64,000 nucleotides of DNA from Caenispirillum bisanense. Its GTDB lineage: Bacteria; Pseudomonadota; Alphaproteobacteria; Rhodospirillales; Rhodospirillaceae. Under the pieces are notes generated by a model, which saw nothing but the letters and a program-made list of their open reading frames with translations, made no database searches and was not told the origin of the DNA. The translations under genes and the position numbers were made by a program. The DNA lies in NCBI RefSeq assembly GCF_900230255.1, contig NZ_OCNJ01000005.1:186001-250000 (forward strand), read 5' to 3'. Below, in pieces: positions 17,705 through 29,109 of the stretch. Position 1 is the first letter of the stretch. Each line of letters opens with the position of its first letter.

Positions 17705-17728
17705 CGACGAGTCTATACCGTGCAGCTT

Positions 17729-17746
17729 CCCCGGAATGGTCCGGGG
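17729..17746 (+). terminator. Short hairpin after miaA
   Basis: CCCCGGA-ATGG-TCCGGGG, a perfect 7-bp stem with a tetraloop, 25 bp after the miaA stop. It has no U-tract, so it may be a weak terminator or part of the ilvB leader RNA. Confidence 0.5.
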
Positions 17747-17801
17747 CAGGCGCGGCGCGCCGGACGGCACCCCCACGGTCGAACTGAGGTGGACGCTGTG
17801 T

Positions 17802-17832
17802 CCGCCGACGCCGGAGAAACAGGTGTCGGCGG
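17802..17832 (+). promoter_or_regulatory. Stable hairpin in the ilvB 5' leader
   Basis: CCGCCGACGCC and GGTGTCGGCGG pair over 11 positions (one G-U in RNA) around a 9-base loop ggagaaaca, 42 bp upstream of the ilvB ATG. I found no leader peptide rich in Ile, Val or Leu codons, so classical attenuation is not demonstrated. Confidence 0.45.
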
Positions 17833-17874
17833 CGCCGAGGTGTGCCCGCGTGTCATAGGAAGACAGGTGCAGAA

Positions 17875-19635
17875 ATGTCGCAGGACCGCATGAACGGAGC
17901 TCAGATCGTCCTCAAGGCCTTGGCCGAACAGGGCGTCGAGGTAATCTTCGGCTATCCGGGCGGCGCCGTACTTCCGATCTACGACGAGATCTTCAAGCAG
18001 AACCAGATCAAGCACGTGCTGGTGCGCCACGAACAGGCGGCGGTGCACGCGGCGGAAGGCTATGCGCGCTCCACCGGCAAGGTCGGCTGCGTGCTGGTGA
18101 CCTCCGGCCCCGGCGCCACCAATGCCGTCACCGGCCTGCTCGACGCCATGATGGACAGCATCCCGGTGGTCTGCCTGACCGGCCAGGTGCCGACCCACCT
18201 GATCGGCAACGACGCCTTCCAGGAAGCCGACACCACCGGCATCACCCGGCCGTGCACCAAGCACAACTACCTGGTCAAGAAGAGCGAAGACCTCGCCCGC
18301 GTGCTGCATGAGGCCTTCCACGTGGCGCGCAGCGGCCGCCCCGGCCCGGTGGTCATCGACCTGCCGAAGGACATCCTGATGAAGCCGGCGGAGTACATTC
18401 CGCCGTCGCGCGTCAAGCACCGCACCTACAAGCCGCAGGTGAAGGGCGACCGCGCCGCCATCGAGCAGGCCGTCGAGATGATCGCCGCCGCCAAGAAGCC
18501 CATCTTCTACACGGGCGGCGGCGTGGTGAACTCTGGCCCCGGCGCCTGCCAGCTGCTGACCCAGCTGGTGCGCCTGACCGGCTTCCCCATCACCCAGACG
18601 CTCATGGGCCTCGGCGCCTACCCGGCCTCCGACCCGCAGCACCTGGGCATGCTCGGCATGCACGGCACGTATGAAGCCAACCTCGCCATGCACGGCTGCG
18701 ACCTGATGATCTGCATCGGGGCGCGCTTCGACGACCGCGTGACGGGGCGCCTGGATGCCTTCGCGCCGGGCTCGAAGAAGATCCACATCGACATCGACCC
18801 CAGCTCCATCAACAAGAACGTGGCCGTCGACCTGCCCATCATCGGCGACGTCGCCCACGTGCTCGAAGACCTCATCAAGCTCTACAAGGCCCGCCAGGTG
18901 CGCCCCGACGCCAAGGCGCTGAAGGCGTGGTGGAAGCAGATCGAGGACTGGCGCGCGGTGAACTGCCTCGCCTACCGCCAGGAAGGCAAGATCATCAAGC
19001 CGCAGTACGCCATCCAGCGCCTGTACGAGCTGACCAAGGACCGCGAGACCTACATCACCACGGAAGTGGGCCAGCACCAGATGTGGGCGGCGCAGTTCTA
19101 CAAGTTCGAGAAACCGAACCAGTGGATGACCTCGGGCGGCCTCGGCACCATGGGCTACGGCTTCCCGGCCGCCATCGGCGTGCAGATGGCCCATCCCGAT
19201 GCCCTGGTGGTCGACGTCTCGGGCGAGGCCAGCTTCATGATGAACATGCAGGAGCTGGGCACCGCCATCCAGTACCGCCTGCCGGTGAAGGTGTTCATCC
19301 TGAACAACCGCTACATGGGCATGGTGCGCCAGTGGCAGGAACTGCTGCACGGCGGCCGCTACTCCGAGAGCTATTCGGAGGCGCTGCCCGACTTCGTGAA
19401 GCTGGCGGAAGCCTTCGGCGCCCACGGCATCGTGTGCGAGGACGCCGACAACCTGGACGCGGCCATCCTCGAGATGATCAAGATCGACAAGCCGGTCATC
19501 TTCGACTGCCGCGTCGACCAGTCGGAGAACTGCTTCCCCATGATCCCCTCGGGCGCGCCGCACAACGAGATCCTGCTCGGCCCGCCGGAGACCGGCAAGG
19601 AAGCCATCGCCGACGAGGGCAAGGTTCTCGTCTGA
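17875..19635 (+). CDS. ilvB: Acetolactate synthase large (catalytic) subunit
   Basis: A 586-residue ThDP- and FAD-dependent enzyme catalysing the first common step of valine, leucine and isoleucine synthesis. The N-terminal domain has [16 protein letters not shown] and the catalytic Glu53 in [16 protein letters not shown]. The central FAD domain includes [15 protein letters not shown]. The C-terminal ThDP domain has the [13 protein letters not shown] metal-binding region and [16 protein letters not shown]. Length is normal for the family. The ATG at 17875 is chosen because family similarity starts at [11 protein letters not shown]; an in-frame upstream extension of 11 codons is unlikely. First gene of ilvB-ilvH-ilvC. 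Confidence 0.97.
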   Translation: MSQDRMNGAQIVLKALAEQGVEVIFGYPGGAVLPIYDEIFKQNQIKHVLVRHEQAAVHAAEGYARSTGKVGCVLVTSGPGATNAVTGLLDAMMDSIPVVCLTGQVPTHLIGNDAFQEADTTGITRPCTKHNYLVKKSEDLARVLHEAFHVARSGRPGPVVIDLPKDILMKPAEYIPPSRVKHRTYKPQVKGDRAAIEQAVEMIAAAKKPIFYTGGGVVNSGPGACQLLTQLVRLTGFPITQTLMGLGAYPASDPQHLGMLGMHGTYEANLAMHGCDLMICIGARFDDRVTGRLDAFAPGSKKIHIDIDPSSINKNVAVDLPIIGDVAHVLEDLIKLYKARQVRPDAKALKAWWKQIEDWRAVNCLAYRQEGKIIKPQYAIQRLYELTKDRETYITTEVGQHQMWAAQFYKFEKPNQWMTSGGLGTMGYGFPAAIGVQMAHPDALVVDVSGEASFMMNMQELGTAIQYRLPVKVFILNNRYMGMVRQWQELLHGGRYSESYSEALPDFVKLAEAFGAHGIVCEDADNLDAAILEMIKIDKPVIFDCRVDQSENCFPMIPSGAPHNEILLGPPETGKEAIADEGKVLV

Positions 19636-19679
19636 GGCCGCCGCCCCACCCGCATCCGACGCATCAACGACTCGCACCG

Positions 19680-19705
19680 CCCCGGCGCCCACGACGGCGC
19701 CGGGG
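19680..19705 (+). promoter_or_regulatory. Hairpin in the ilvB-ilvH spacer
   Basis: A perfect 10-bp stem ccccggcgcc / ggcgccgggg with a 6-base loop lies in the 105-bp gap between ilvB and ilvH. No U-tract follows. It could tune the ratio of large to small subunit by attenuation or mRNA stabilisation. Confidence 0.5.
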
Positions 19706-19724
19706 TCCCGCCGCGAGACCCTGA

Positions 19725-21335
<1,611 letters not shown>

Positions 21336-21350
21336 TCCCCGATTGCGGGT

Positions 21351-21379
21351 GCGCGGGGCGGCTTTCCGCCGCCCCGCGC
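21351..21379 (+). terminator. Terminator of the ilv operon
   Basis: A perfect 12-bp GC-rich stem (gcgcggggcggc / gccgccccgcgc) with loop tttcc, starting 16 bp after the ilvC stop. A weak T-rich stretch (ctttt) follows about 12 bp later. Confidence 0.8.
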
Positions 21380-21400
21380 CTTGCACCGGGCTTTTCCCCC

Positions 21401-21429
21401 TTGACTCGTCCCGGAGGCACCGGTACACA
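21401..21429 (+). promoter_or_regulatory. Promoter of rpmB
   Basis: TTGACT (21401-21406), a 17-bp spacer and TACACA (21424-21429), 53 bp upstream of the rpmB ATG and directly after the ilv terminator. This is one of the best -35 hexamers in the window. Confidence 0.65.
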
Positions 21430-21481
21430 ACCGGCCTTCGGATTTTCCGCCAGTTTTCAAAGATCGAAGAAGGACAAGGCC

Positions 21482-21775
21482 ATGCCCCGTCGTTGTGCCA
21501 TCACCGGCAAGGGCGTCATGACCGGGAACAACGTGAGCCACGCTCACAACAAGACCCGCCGCACGTGGGACCCGAACCTGCAGGTCACGTCGATGACGTC
21601 CGACGCCCTGAAGAGCCAGGTCCGCCTGCGCCTGTCCGCCCACGGCCTGCGCACTGTCGAGCACCGGGGCGGCATTGACGCCTATCTGCTGTCCACCGCC
21701 GACACCAAGCTGTCGAGCGAGGCCCGCAAGCTGAAGAAGCGCATCAAGAAGGCCGCCGCGCAGTCCGCTGCGTAA
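21482..21775 (+). CDS. rpmB: 50S ribosomal protein L28
   Basis: A 97-residue ribosomal protein of the bacterial L28 family. [29 protein letters not shown] is the characteristic N terminus, with the GNNVSHAxNKTRRxWxPNLQ signature. The C terminus is very basic ([12 protein letters not shown]). The alphaproteobacterial form is longer than the ~78-residue E. coli protein, which fits. AAGGACAAGGCC precedes the ATG. It has its own promoter and terminator. Confidence 0.97.
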   Translation: MPRRCAITGKGVMTGNNVSHAHNKTRRTWDPNLQVTSMTSDALKSQVRLRLSAHGLRTVEHRGGIDAYLLSTADTKLSSEARKLKKRIKKAAAQSAA

Positions 21776-21804
21776 GCACCTTCGGCGTTTCCGCCGCGAT
21801 CGAC

Positions 21805-21841
21805 CGGGGCCGCTTCCGCGAGGAGGCGGCCCCGTTCGTTT
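21805..21841 (+). terminator. Terminator of rpmB
   Basis: Stem CGGGGCCGC / GCGGCCCCG (9 bp) with a 12-base loop followed by TTCGTTT, 30 bp after the rpmB stop. Confidence 0.75.
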
Positions 21842-21961
21842 GCGCGCGTCGCGGCCGCCCCGGCTTTACACCGGCCGCTGCCGCCCCCACGTCGGCATCT
21901 TCCCCGCCCCCTCGCGCGTTCGCTTCGGCGCCCGTGGAAGAAGGAAGGAGACGTTGCGCCC

Positions 21962-22846
21962 ATGATCCCCCGCCGTACCGTGATGAAGGGCCTCGCCGGC
22001 GTGCCGCTGGCGGCCGTGCTGGCCGACCCGCGACTCGCCCGCGCCGCGGCCGACGAGTTGCAGCAGGTGAGCCTCCCCACCGCCGACGGGCGCACCGTCG
22101 AGGCGGCGCTCGCCCTGCCCGATCGCATCGAGGACCCGGTGCCCGGCGTCATCCTCGTCCACGAGTGGTGGGGCCTCAACGACCAGATCAAGTCGGTCGC
22201 CCGGGAGCTGGCGCAGCAGGGCTTCGCCACCCTGGCCGTCGACCTGTTCGGCGGCGAGGTGGCCGAGACGCCCGAGCGCGCCCGTGAGCTGACCGGCGCC
22301 GTGAAGCCCGAGCAGGCCATCGCCACCCTGACCGGCTGGGTCGACTGGCTGGAGAAGCGGCAGGAGACGTCGTCGCAGGTGGGCGTGGTCGGCTGGTGCT
22401 TCGGCGGCGGCTGGGCCTTGCGCACGGCCATCCACGCGCCGGTGGACGCGGCCGTCATCTATTACGGCAACGTCGACGTGCCGGTGGACGACCTGCAGAA
22501 GATCGACGCCCCCGTGCTCGGCCACTTCGCCACCAAGGACCAGCACATCACCGAATCCATGGTGAACACCTTCCAGGAGCGCATGCGCGAGGCCGGCCAG
22601 CCGCTGGAGCTGTACTGGTACGACGCCGACCACGCCTTCGCCAACCCGACCGGCGCCCGCTACGACGCCGGTGCGGCAGCGGTGTCGTGGACGCGCACCC
22701 TCGCCTTCCTGGTGGAGCACCTGCGCACCGCCCGCGGCCAGGGTCGCGCCGACCCGACCGAGCAGCCGGTGCAGACGGAGACCAAGGCCGAAACCGACGC
22801 CGCCGACGAAGTGCCCGACGCCGGCGCCGTCACCGCGCCGCAGTGA
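21962..22846 (+). CDS. Dienelactone hydrolase family protein, Tat-exported
   Basis: A 294-residue alpha/beta hydrolase of the dienelactone hydrolase family. The N terminus MIPRRTVMKGLAGVPLAAVLADPRLARAA looks like a twin-arginine signal with cleavage near ARA-A, so a periplasmic location is inferred. The core has VILVHEWWGLNDQI (E-W-W-G oxyanion region), nucleophile elbow GWCFGGG (Cys146), FATKDQHIT and YWYDADHAFANP with the catalytic His. The C-terminal tail is Ala/Glu/Thr-rich and unstructured. Substrate unknown. The tail overlaps the convergent nucleotidase gene by 17 bp. Confidence 0.88.
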   Translation: MIPRRTVMKGLAGVPLAAVLADPRLARAAADELQQVSLPTADGRTVEAALALPDRIEDPVPGVILVHEWWGLNDQIKSVARELAQQGFATLAVDLFGGEVAETPERARELTGAVKPEQAIATLTGWVDWLEKRQETSSQVGVVGWCFGGGWALRTAIHAPVDAAVIYYGNVDVPVDDLQKIDAPVLGHFATKDQHITESMVNTFQERMREAGQPLELYWYDADHAFANPTGARYDAGAAAVSWTRTLAFLVEHLRTARGQGRADPTEQPVQTETKAETDAADEVPDAGAVTAPQ

Positions 22847-24293
22847 TGCGTCCGTCGGTGGCGGGTGCCACGGTGCCCGCCGCCGCCAGCGCGTCCATGA
22901 CCACCGTCGACAGCAGACGGGCGCCCTCGGCGGTGACCGTGCGCGGCGCGTCCGCCAGCACGGCATAGCCGTCGCCGCCGCGGCCGATGTAGTCGTTGAC
23001 GGCGACCGTGTAGGTGGCGGCCGGGTCCAGCGGCGCCTGCCCCACCGTCACCTCGCGCAGCCGCTCGCCGGCCGGGGCGGCGGGGTCGTAGGTCAGGCGC
23101 AGGCCGGAGACCTGCGGGAAGCGTCCCGCCCCCTGCTCCACCGCCGAGACCCCGTGCTCCAGGGCGGCGTGCAGCTGGGCGCCGGTGAGGCGCACGACCT
23201 CGACCACGTTGCCGAAGGGCAGTTCCGCCAGCACGTCGCCGCGGGTGAGCGTGCCGCCGCTCGCATAGGTGCGGTCGCCGCGGATGCCGCCGCCGTTGGT
23301 CAGGGCGACGTCGGCGCCCGTGGCCGCGCGCATGGCGTCGGCGATGAGATTGCCGATGGCCGCCTCGCGTCCGCGCACCGTCGACCGCCGGCTGTCGAGG
23401 TCCGCCCCCAGGGTGGCGAGCGGCGCCGCCAGCGCCCCGTCCAGCTCCTGCTGGAAGGCAGCCACCTTGGCCCCGACCGCCGGGTCCGCCGGCCCGCCGA
23501 CGGGCACCATGGACCAGCCGGCGGTCACCACCGGCTGCTTGCCGCCCGTCTCCACCGTCAGGTCGACGACCGCCAGGAAGCGGGCGTTGTAGCCGGCCTT
23601 CAGGATCAGGGTGTCGCCGTCGTGGTGCGCCCAGGGCTCGTGATCGTGACCGCCGAGCACCACGTCGATGCCGTCGAGGCGGCCGACCGCCAGATCTTCC
23701 TCCAGCGTCAGGTGGGTGAGCGCCACCACCACCTCCGCCCCCTCCGCCCGCAGCGCCGCCGCCTGCTCCTTTGCCGCAGCCAGAGGGTCGGAAAAGGCGA
23801 TGCCGGCGCCGGGGCTCGACAAGGTGGCGGTCTCGGCCGTGACGACGCCGAACAGCCCGACCTTGACGCCGCCCACCTCGCGGATCTCGCGCGCCTTCAC
23901 GCCGGCGATCCCGGTCGTGTTGGCGGCGAGCCAGGGGAAGGCGGACTCCCCCAGACGGTCGGCGAAGACCTCGGGGCCGAAATCGAACTCGTGGTTGCCG
24001 ACCACCGCGGCGTCGGTGCCGATGGCGTTCATCAGGCTCACCATGTGGGCGCCCCGGGTCAGCGACGACAGCACCGAGGGCGAGATCAGGTCGCCGCCGA
24101 AGGTGACCAGGGCCGGCTCGCGCTCGGCGATCAGGCGGCCGAGCGGGCCGAAGCCGCCGAGCCCGTCGCGATCCGGCGCGATCTCGTAGACGTCGTTGAC
24201 GTGCAGCAGCCGGGCCTGCCGCGTCTCGGCATCGGCCGCCGTCGGGGCGGCCAGCAGGACGGCGGCGGCGGTCAGGGACACGAGCAGGCGCAT
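22830..24293 (-). CDS. Periplasmic 5'-nucleotidase / UshA-family metallophosphoesterase
   Basis: A 487-residue protein with a signal peptide (MRLLVSLTAAAVLLAAPTAADAE). The calcineurin-like metal site is visible as LLHVNDVYEI, GGDLISPS, VVGNHEFDFG, LTHL and GGHDHE. The C-terminal 5'-nucleotidase domain has NGGGIRGD, LPFGNVVEVVRLTGAQL and VNDYIGRGGDGY, which bind the nucleobase. It would hydrolyse 5'-nucleotides or nucleotide sugars in the periplasm to scavenge phosphate and nucleosides. The start at 24293 is fixed by the signal peptide; the longer open frame upstream is excluded. Convergent with the hydrolase gene, divergent from leuA. Confidence 0.92.
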   Translation of the reverse strand: MRLLVSLTAAAVLLAAPTAADAETRQARLLHVNDVYEIAPDRDGLGGFGPLGRLIAEREPALVTFGGDLISPSVLSSLTRGAHMVSLMNAIGTDAAVVGNHEFDFGPEVFADRLGESAFPWLAANTTGIAGVKAREIREVGGVKVGLFGVVTAETATLSSPGAGIAFSDPLAAAKEQAAALRAEGAEVVVALTHLTLEEDLAVGRLDGIDVVLGGHDHEPWAHHDGDTLILKAGYNARFLAVVDLTVETGGKQPVVTAGWSMVPVGGPADPAVGAKVAAFQQELDGALAAPLATLGADLDSRRSTVRGREAAIGNLIADAMRAATGADVALTNGGGIRGDRTYASGGTLTRGDVLAELPFGNVVEVVRLTGAQLHAALEHGVSAVEQGAGRFPQVSGLRLTYDPAAPAGERLREVTVGQAPLDPAATYTVAVNDYIGRGGDGYAVLADAPRTVTAEGARLLSTVVMDALAAAGTVAPATDGRITAAR

Positions 24294-24814
24294 GGACGGA
24301 CTCCCGTTGCGGTTGCGCGCCGAGCATAGCCGCAAATCCGGCGCGGCGGGAGTGGGAACGGCGGTTTTCCGGGCGGCGGGTGCTCTTCCCTCCGCTACGC
24401 TTTTCACCACCAAAGGGGAAAATAGGTGTTCCGCACACCGCGGCGAAGGTGATATACAGAGGCGGTACTTGAGTGGGGGCAACGGCCTTTGCCGAAATCA
24501 CTCCTGCGCAAGTCGAAAACATCCGCAGCAAGTCGAACTTCCGTTCCGGCGGCAGGGAGTGCCAATGCGCAGCGACGCGAGGACAACGGTCAGGGCGATC
24601 GATCCGGAACAAGCTTCCGGTTCCGCCGGTCCGGTCTTCGCCCCCGTCTCCGCCGGCTCTCCGCGAAGCCTCGTTCCCGGGAGGCCGCGACGCGCCTGTG
24701 CTTGATCGTGTTCCGCTCCGGCTTCCGCGGCGGCGTCCGGTCCGCAGGAGCTCGGTGCCCGCCCGTTCCATCCCCCTGCCCGCCCCGTTCTTCCGTTCCT
24801 GATCCCGGTCCCCG
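24294..24814. other. 521-bp divergent intergenic region between the nucleotidase gene and leuA
   Basis: No convincing gene. It is lower in GC than its flanks around 24400-24470. A -10-like TATACA sits at 24453-24458 without a good -35. A 10-bp direct repeat gcaagtcgaa occurs at 24508-24517 and 24528-24537, exactly 20 bp apart. Three overlapping plus-strand open frames here have Arg/Ser/Pro-rich translations with no family resemblance and were not called. I saw no leucine-rich leader peptide. It probably holds promoters and the leuA leader. Confidence 0.5.
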
Positions 24815-26362
24815 ATGAGCAGCCAGTCCAACCGCGTCGTCATCTTCGACACCACCCTGCGCGACGGCGAGCAGAGCCCCGGCGCCTCCATGAACCTGGA
24901 GGAGAAGTGCCGCATCGCCGCGCTGCTGGAGGAAATGGGGGTCGACGTCATCGAGGCCGGCTTCCCCATCGCGTCCAACGGCGATTTCGAAGCTGTCAAC
25001 GCGGTCGCCAAGCAGAGCCGCGAGGCCATCGTCGCCGGCCTCGCCCGCGCCACCAAGGCCGACATCGACCGCGCCGCCGAGGCGCTGGCCCCGGCCGCGC
25101 GCAAGCGCATCCACACCTTCATCTCCACCAGCCCGCTGCACATGAAGTACAAGCTGCAGATGGAGCCGGAGGCCGTGCTGCAGGCGGTGAAGGACAGCGT
25201 CGCCTACGCCCGCTCCAAGGTGGACGACGTGGAATGGTCGGCCGAGGACGGCTCGCGCACCGAACACGACTTCCTGTGCCGCTGCGTGGAAGCCGCCATC
25301 GCCGCCGGCGCCACCACCATCAACATCCCCGACACCGTCGGCTACGCGGTGCCCGACGAATACGCCGCGCTCATCGCCATGCTGATCGAGCGGGTGCCCA
25401 ACGCCGACAAGGCCATCTTCTCGGTCCACTGCCACAACGACCTCGGCCTCGCCGTCGCCAACAGCCTGGCGGCCGTGAACGCCGGCGCCCGGCAGGTGGA
25501 ATGCACCATCAACGGCCTCGGCGAGCGCGCCGGCAACGCGGCGATGGAAGAGATCGTCATGGCCCTGCGCACGCGGCCCGACCGCATGCCCTACGAGACG
25601 GGCATCGACACCACCTACATCACCCGCGCGTCCAAGCTGGTGTCGACCGTGACCGGCTTCGTGGTGCAGCCCAACAAGGCGATCGTCGGCAAGAACGCCT
25701 TCGCCCACGAATCGGGCATCCACCAGGACGGCATGCTGAAGAACGCCCAGACCTACGAGATCATGACGCCCGAGAGCGTCGGCCTCAACAAGTCGACCCT
25801 GGTGCTCGGCAAGCACTCCGGCCGCCACGCCTTCCGCGACAAGGTGAAGGCGCTCGGCTACGACCTCGGCGACAACCGCCTGAACGACGCCTTCAAGCGC
25901 TTCAAGGACCTGGCCGACGTCAAGAAGGAAGTGTTCGACGAGGACATCGTCGCCCTCATCGACGACCAGCTGATCCGCGCCCGCGACCGCATCAAGGTGG
26001 TCGACCTGGCGGTGGTGTGCGGCACCAAGGGCCCGCAGACCGCCACCCTGACCCTCGAGATCGACGGCGACAGCAAGACCACCACCGCCGAAGGCGACGG
26101 GCCGGTCGACGCCACCTTCAAGGCCATCAAGCAGCTGTGCGGCGCCACGCCCCGCCTGCAGCTCTATCAGGTGCACGCCGTCACCCAGGGCACCGACGCC
26201 CAGGCGGAAGTGACCGTGCGCCTGGAGGAAAACGGCAAGACCGTCAACGGCCAGGGTGCCGATACCGATACGCTGGTGGCCTCGGCGAAGGCCTACGTCA
26301 CCGCGTTGAACAAGCTTCTGGTGAAACGCGAGAAGACCGCCCCCGGCGACATGGGGGCGTGA
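24815..26362 (+). CDS. leuA: 2-Isopropylmalate synthase
   Basis: A 515-residue enzyme condensing acetyl-CoA with 2-ketoisovalerate, the first committed step to leucine. The TIM-barrel domain starts [16 protein letters not shown] (Asp12 metal ligand, Arg16), includes EAGFP and [16 protein letters not shown] with the HxH metal ligands and [10 protein letters not shown]. The linker holds [20 protein letters not shown]. The C-terminal ~130 residues form the leucine-binding regulatory domain ([19 protein letters not shown]). Full length for the long LeuA1 form. It is a single gene with its own terminator. Confidence 0.97.
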   Translation: MSSQSNRVVIFDTTLRDGEQSPGASMNLEEKCRIAALLEEMGVDVIEAGFPIASNGDFEAVNAVAKQSREAIVAGLARATKADIDRAAEALAPAARKRIHTFISTSPLHMKYKLQMEPEAVLQAVKDSVAYARSKVDDVEWSAEDGSRTEHDFLCRCVEAAIAAGATTINIPDTVGYAVPDEYAALIAMLIERVPNADKAIFSVHCHNDLGLAVANSLAAVNAGARQVECTINGLGERAGNAAMEEIVMALRTRPDRMPYETGIDTTYITRASKLVSTVTGFVVQPNKAIVGKNAFAHESGIHQDGMLKNAQTYEIMTPESVGLNKSTLVLGKHSGRHAFRDKVKALGYDLGDNRLNDAFKRFKDLADVKKEVFDEDIVALIDDQLIRARDRIKVVDLAVVCGTKGPQTATLTLEIDGDSKTTTAEGDGPVDATFKAIKQLCGATPRLQLYQVHAVTQGTDAQAEVTVRLEENGKTVNGQGADTDTLVASAKAYVTALNKLLVKREKTAPGDMGA

Positions 26363-26424
26363 TTCGCGCGCAGGGCCCTGGTTTTCACTTGTTGCCGGGC
26401 CCTCGGGAAGATAGGGATATGGCG

Positions 26425-26450
26425 ATGCCGGAGGGACCTTCCTCCGGCAT
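26425..26450 (+). terminator. Terminator after leuA
   Basis: Perfect 10-bp stem atgccggagg / cctccggcat, 6-base loop, 62 bp after the leuA stop and 53 bp before mreB. Only a short TGT follows, so readthrough into mreB is possible. Confidence 0.6.
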
Positions 26451-26496
26451 TGTCGAATCGCAGGCCACAACGTTTGGCATTAGCTTGGCTGAGTGA

Positions 26497-27543
<1,047 letters not shown>

Positions 27544-27671
27544 GATCGGCGGCGCCGCGACCCGGAGGGGGCAGCGGCGCCGTTCCGGACACGAGGCGGA
27601 CGGCCGGGCATGAGTGGAATACCGGTGCGAAAATCCTCGTCGCGCCGGCAGTTGGTGGGGGATGGCTCCTC

Positions 27672-28529
27672 GTGAAGCAGTCGACCGTCGCGCTGAACCG
27701 CCTGGGCGCCCTGAAGGGCGTCATGCAGCGCTTCGCCCTTCTCGCGCTGGTGGGGGCGTCCTTCGCCCTCATGCTGCTCGGCAAGGCCGACACAGTCCTG
27801 GTGGAGCGGGTGCGCACCACCGTCGCCGACAGCGTCGCGCCGGTGCTGGACGTGCTGTCGCGCCCGGCCGCCTCGCTGGCCGCGGGGGTGGAAGCGGTGC
27901 GCGGCCTCACCGACCTCTACGAGGAAAACCAGCGCCTGCTCGAAGAGAACCAGCGCCTGCTGCGCTGGCAGATGGTCGCCCGCAAGCTGGAAGCCGAGAA
28001 CGAGGCCCTGCGCAGCCTGCAGAACTTCCGTCCGGAGCCGGGGGCGTCCTTCGTCTCCGCCCGCGTGGTGGCCGACACCGGCGGCGCCTTCGCCCACAGC
28101 CTGCTCGTGCTGGGCGGCAGCAGCGACGGCATCCGCAAGGGCCAGGCCGTGATGACCGGCGAAGGCGTGGTCGGGCGGGTCGCCGAAACGGGCCTGCGCA
28201 CCTCGCGCGTGCTGCTCATCACCGACATCAACTCCCGCATCCCCGTCATGGTGGGCGAAGGCCGCCAGCGGGCGATCCTGGCCGGCGAGAACACCGACCG
28301 GCCGCGGCTCATCTACCTGCCGGCCAATGCCGGCGTGGTGCCGGGCGACCTGGTGGCCACCTCGGGCGCCGCCGGCGCCTTCCCGCAGGGGCTGCCCGTG
28401 GGCGTGGTGGCGTCGGTGGAAGATGGCGTCGTGCGGGTCGCGCCCTATGTACAGCGCGACCGGCTGGAGATCGTGCAGGCCGTCGACTACGGCCTGAACG
28501 GCATCCTCCCCGGCGAAGCCCTGGAGTGA
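27672..28529 (+). CDS. mreC: Rod-shape-determining protein MreC
   Basis: A 285-residue bitopic protein with one N-terminal transmembrane segment (about residues 21-37), followed by a periplasmic coiled coil containing LYEENQRLLEENQRLLRWQMVARKLEAENEAL. Two beta-barrel domains follow, with SFVSARVVADTGGAFAHSLLVLGG, VITDINSRIPV-type LITDINSRIPVMV and DLVATSGAAGAFPQGLPVGVV. It links MreB to PBP2 in the periplasm. The start is a GTG at 27672. It lies 128 bp after mreB. Confidence 0.93.
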   Translation: MKQSTVALNRLGALKGVMQRFALLALVGASFALMLLGKADTVLVERVRTTVADSVAPVLDVLSRPAASLAAGVEAVRGLTDLYEENQRLLEENQRLLRWQMVARKLEAENEALRSLQNFRPEPGASFVSARVVADTGGAFAHSLLVLGGSSDGIRKGQAVMTGEGVVGRVAETGLRTSRVLLITDINSRIPVMVGEGRQRAILAGENTDRPRLIYLPANAGVVPGDLVATSGAAGAFPQGLPVGVVASVEDGVVRVAPYVQRDRLEIVQAVDYGLNGILPGEALE

Positions 28530-28590
28530 GCCCCGTCGCGGCCCCGCGGGCTGCGGCCCGGCTCGACCAGTAGAAGAAGAAACGGCGGCG

Positions 28591-29106
28591 ATGCGTCCCA
28601 CCCTGTGGCAGCGGATGGACACGATGGCACGGCACCTGGTGCCGTTCGTGCTCACGCTGATGCTCATCCTTCTGGCGGCGACGCCGACCCACCTGCCCGG
28701 CATGGTGCGGGTCGGCCCCATGCTGTCGCTCATCGGGGTCTATTACTGGGCCGTCTACCGGCCCGACCTCATGGGCTACGGCTCGGCCTTCAGCCTGGGG
28801 CTGTTCGAGGATATCCTGACCGGGGCGCCGCTCGGCTCGGGCGCGCTCATGCTGCTCATCACGACCAGCATCGTGGTCAGCCAGTACAAGTTCTTCAACG
28901 GCAAGTCCTTCGCCGTGACGTGGTGGGCCTTCGCCCTGGTCGGGCTCATCGCCGCCGGCACCAAGTGGCTGGCCGTGTCGCTCATCTACGGATTGTCGGC
29001 CGACCTGCAGACGGTGGCCGTGGAATATCTGCTGACGCTCGCCCTCTACCCCGTGCTCGGCTGGCTGCTGGCGCGGGCGCAGCTCTACCTCATCAAGGAC
29101 GCCTGA
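28591..29106 (+). CDS. mreD: Rod-shape-determining membrane protein MreD
   Basis: A 171-residue polytopic protein with five hydrophobic segments, in the position expected between mreC and mrdA. It starts MRPTLWQRMDTMARHLVPFVLTLMLILLAA. The YYWAVYRPDLMGYGSAFSLGLFEDILTGAPLGSGALMLLI stretch is the conserved core of MreD (R-P-D, G-L-x-x-D, P-L-G). It acts as an inner-membrane component of the elongasome. It starts 61 bp after mreC and 3 bp separates it from mrdA. Confidence 0.92.
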   Translation: MRPTLWQRMDTMARHLVPFVLTLMLILLAATPTHLPGMVRVGPMLSLIGVYYWAVYRPDLMGYGSAFSLGLFEDILTGAPLGSGALMLLITTSIVVSQYKFFNGKSFAVTWWAFALVGLIAAGTKWLAVSLIYGLSADLQTVAVEYLLTLALYPVLGWLLARAQLYLIKDA

Positions 29107-29109
29107 CCC

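Noticed and set aside
24489-24818. 109-residue open frame upstream of leuA
   Set aside because: Arg/Ser/Pro-rich, overlaps other similar frames and the leuA start, no recognisable domain and no good ribosome binding site.
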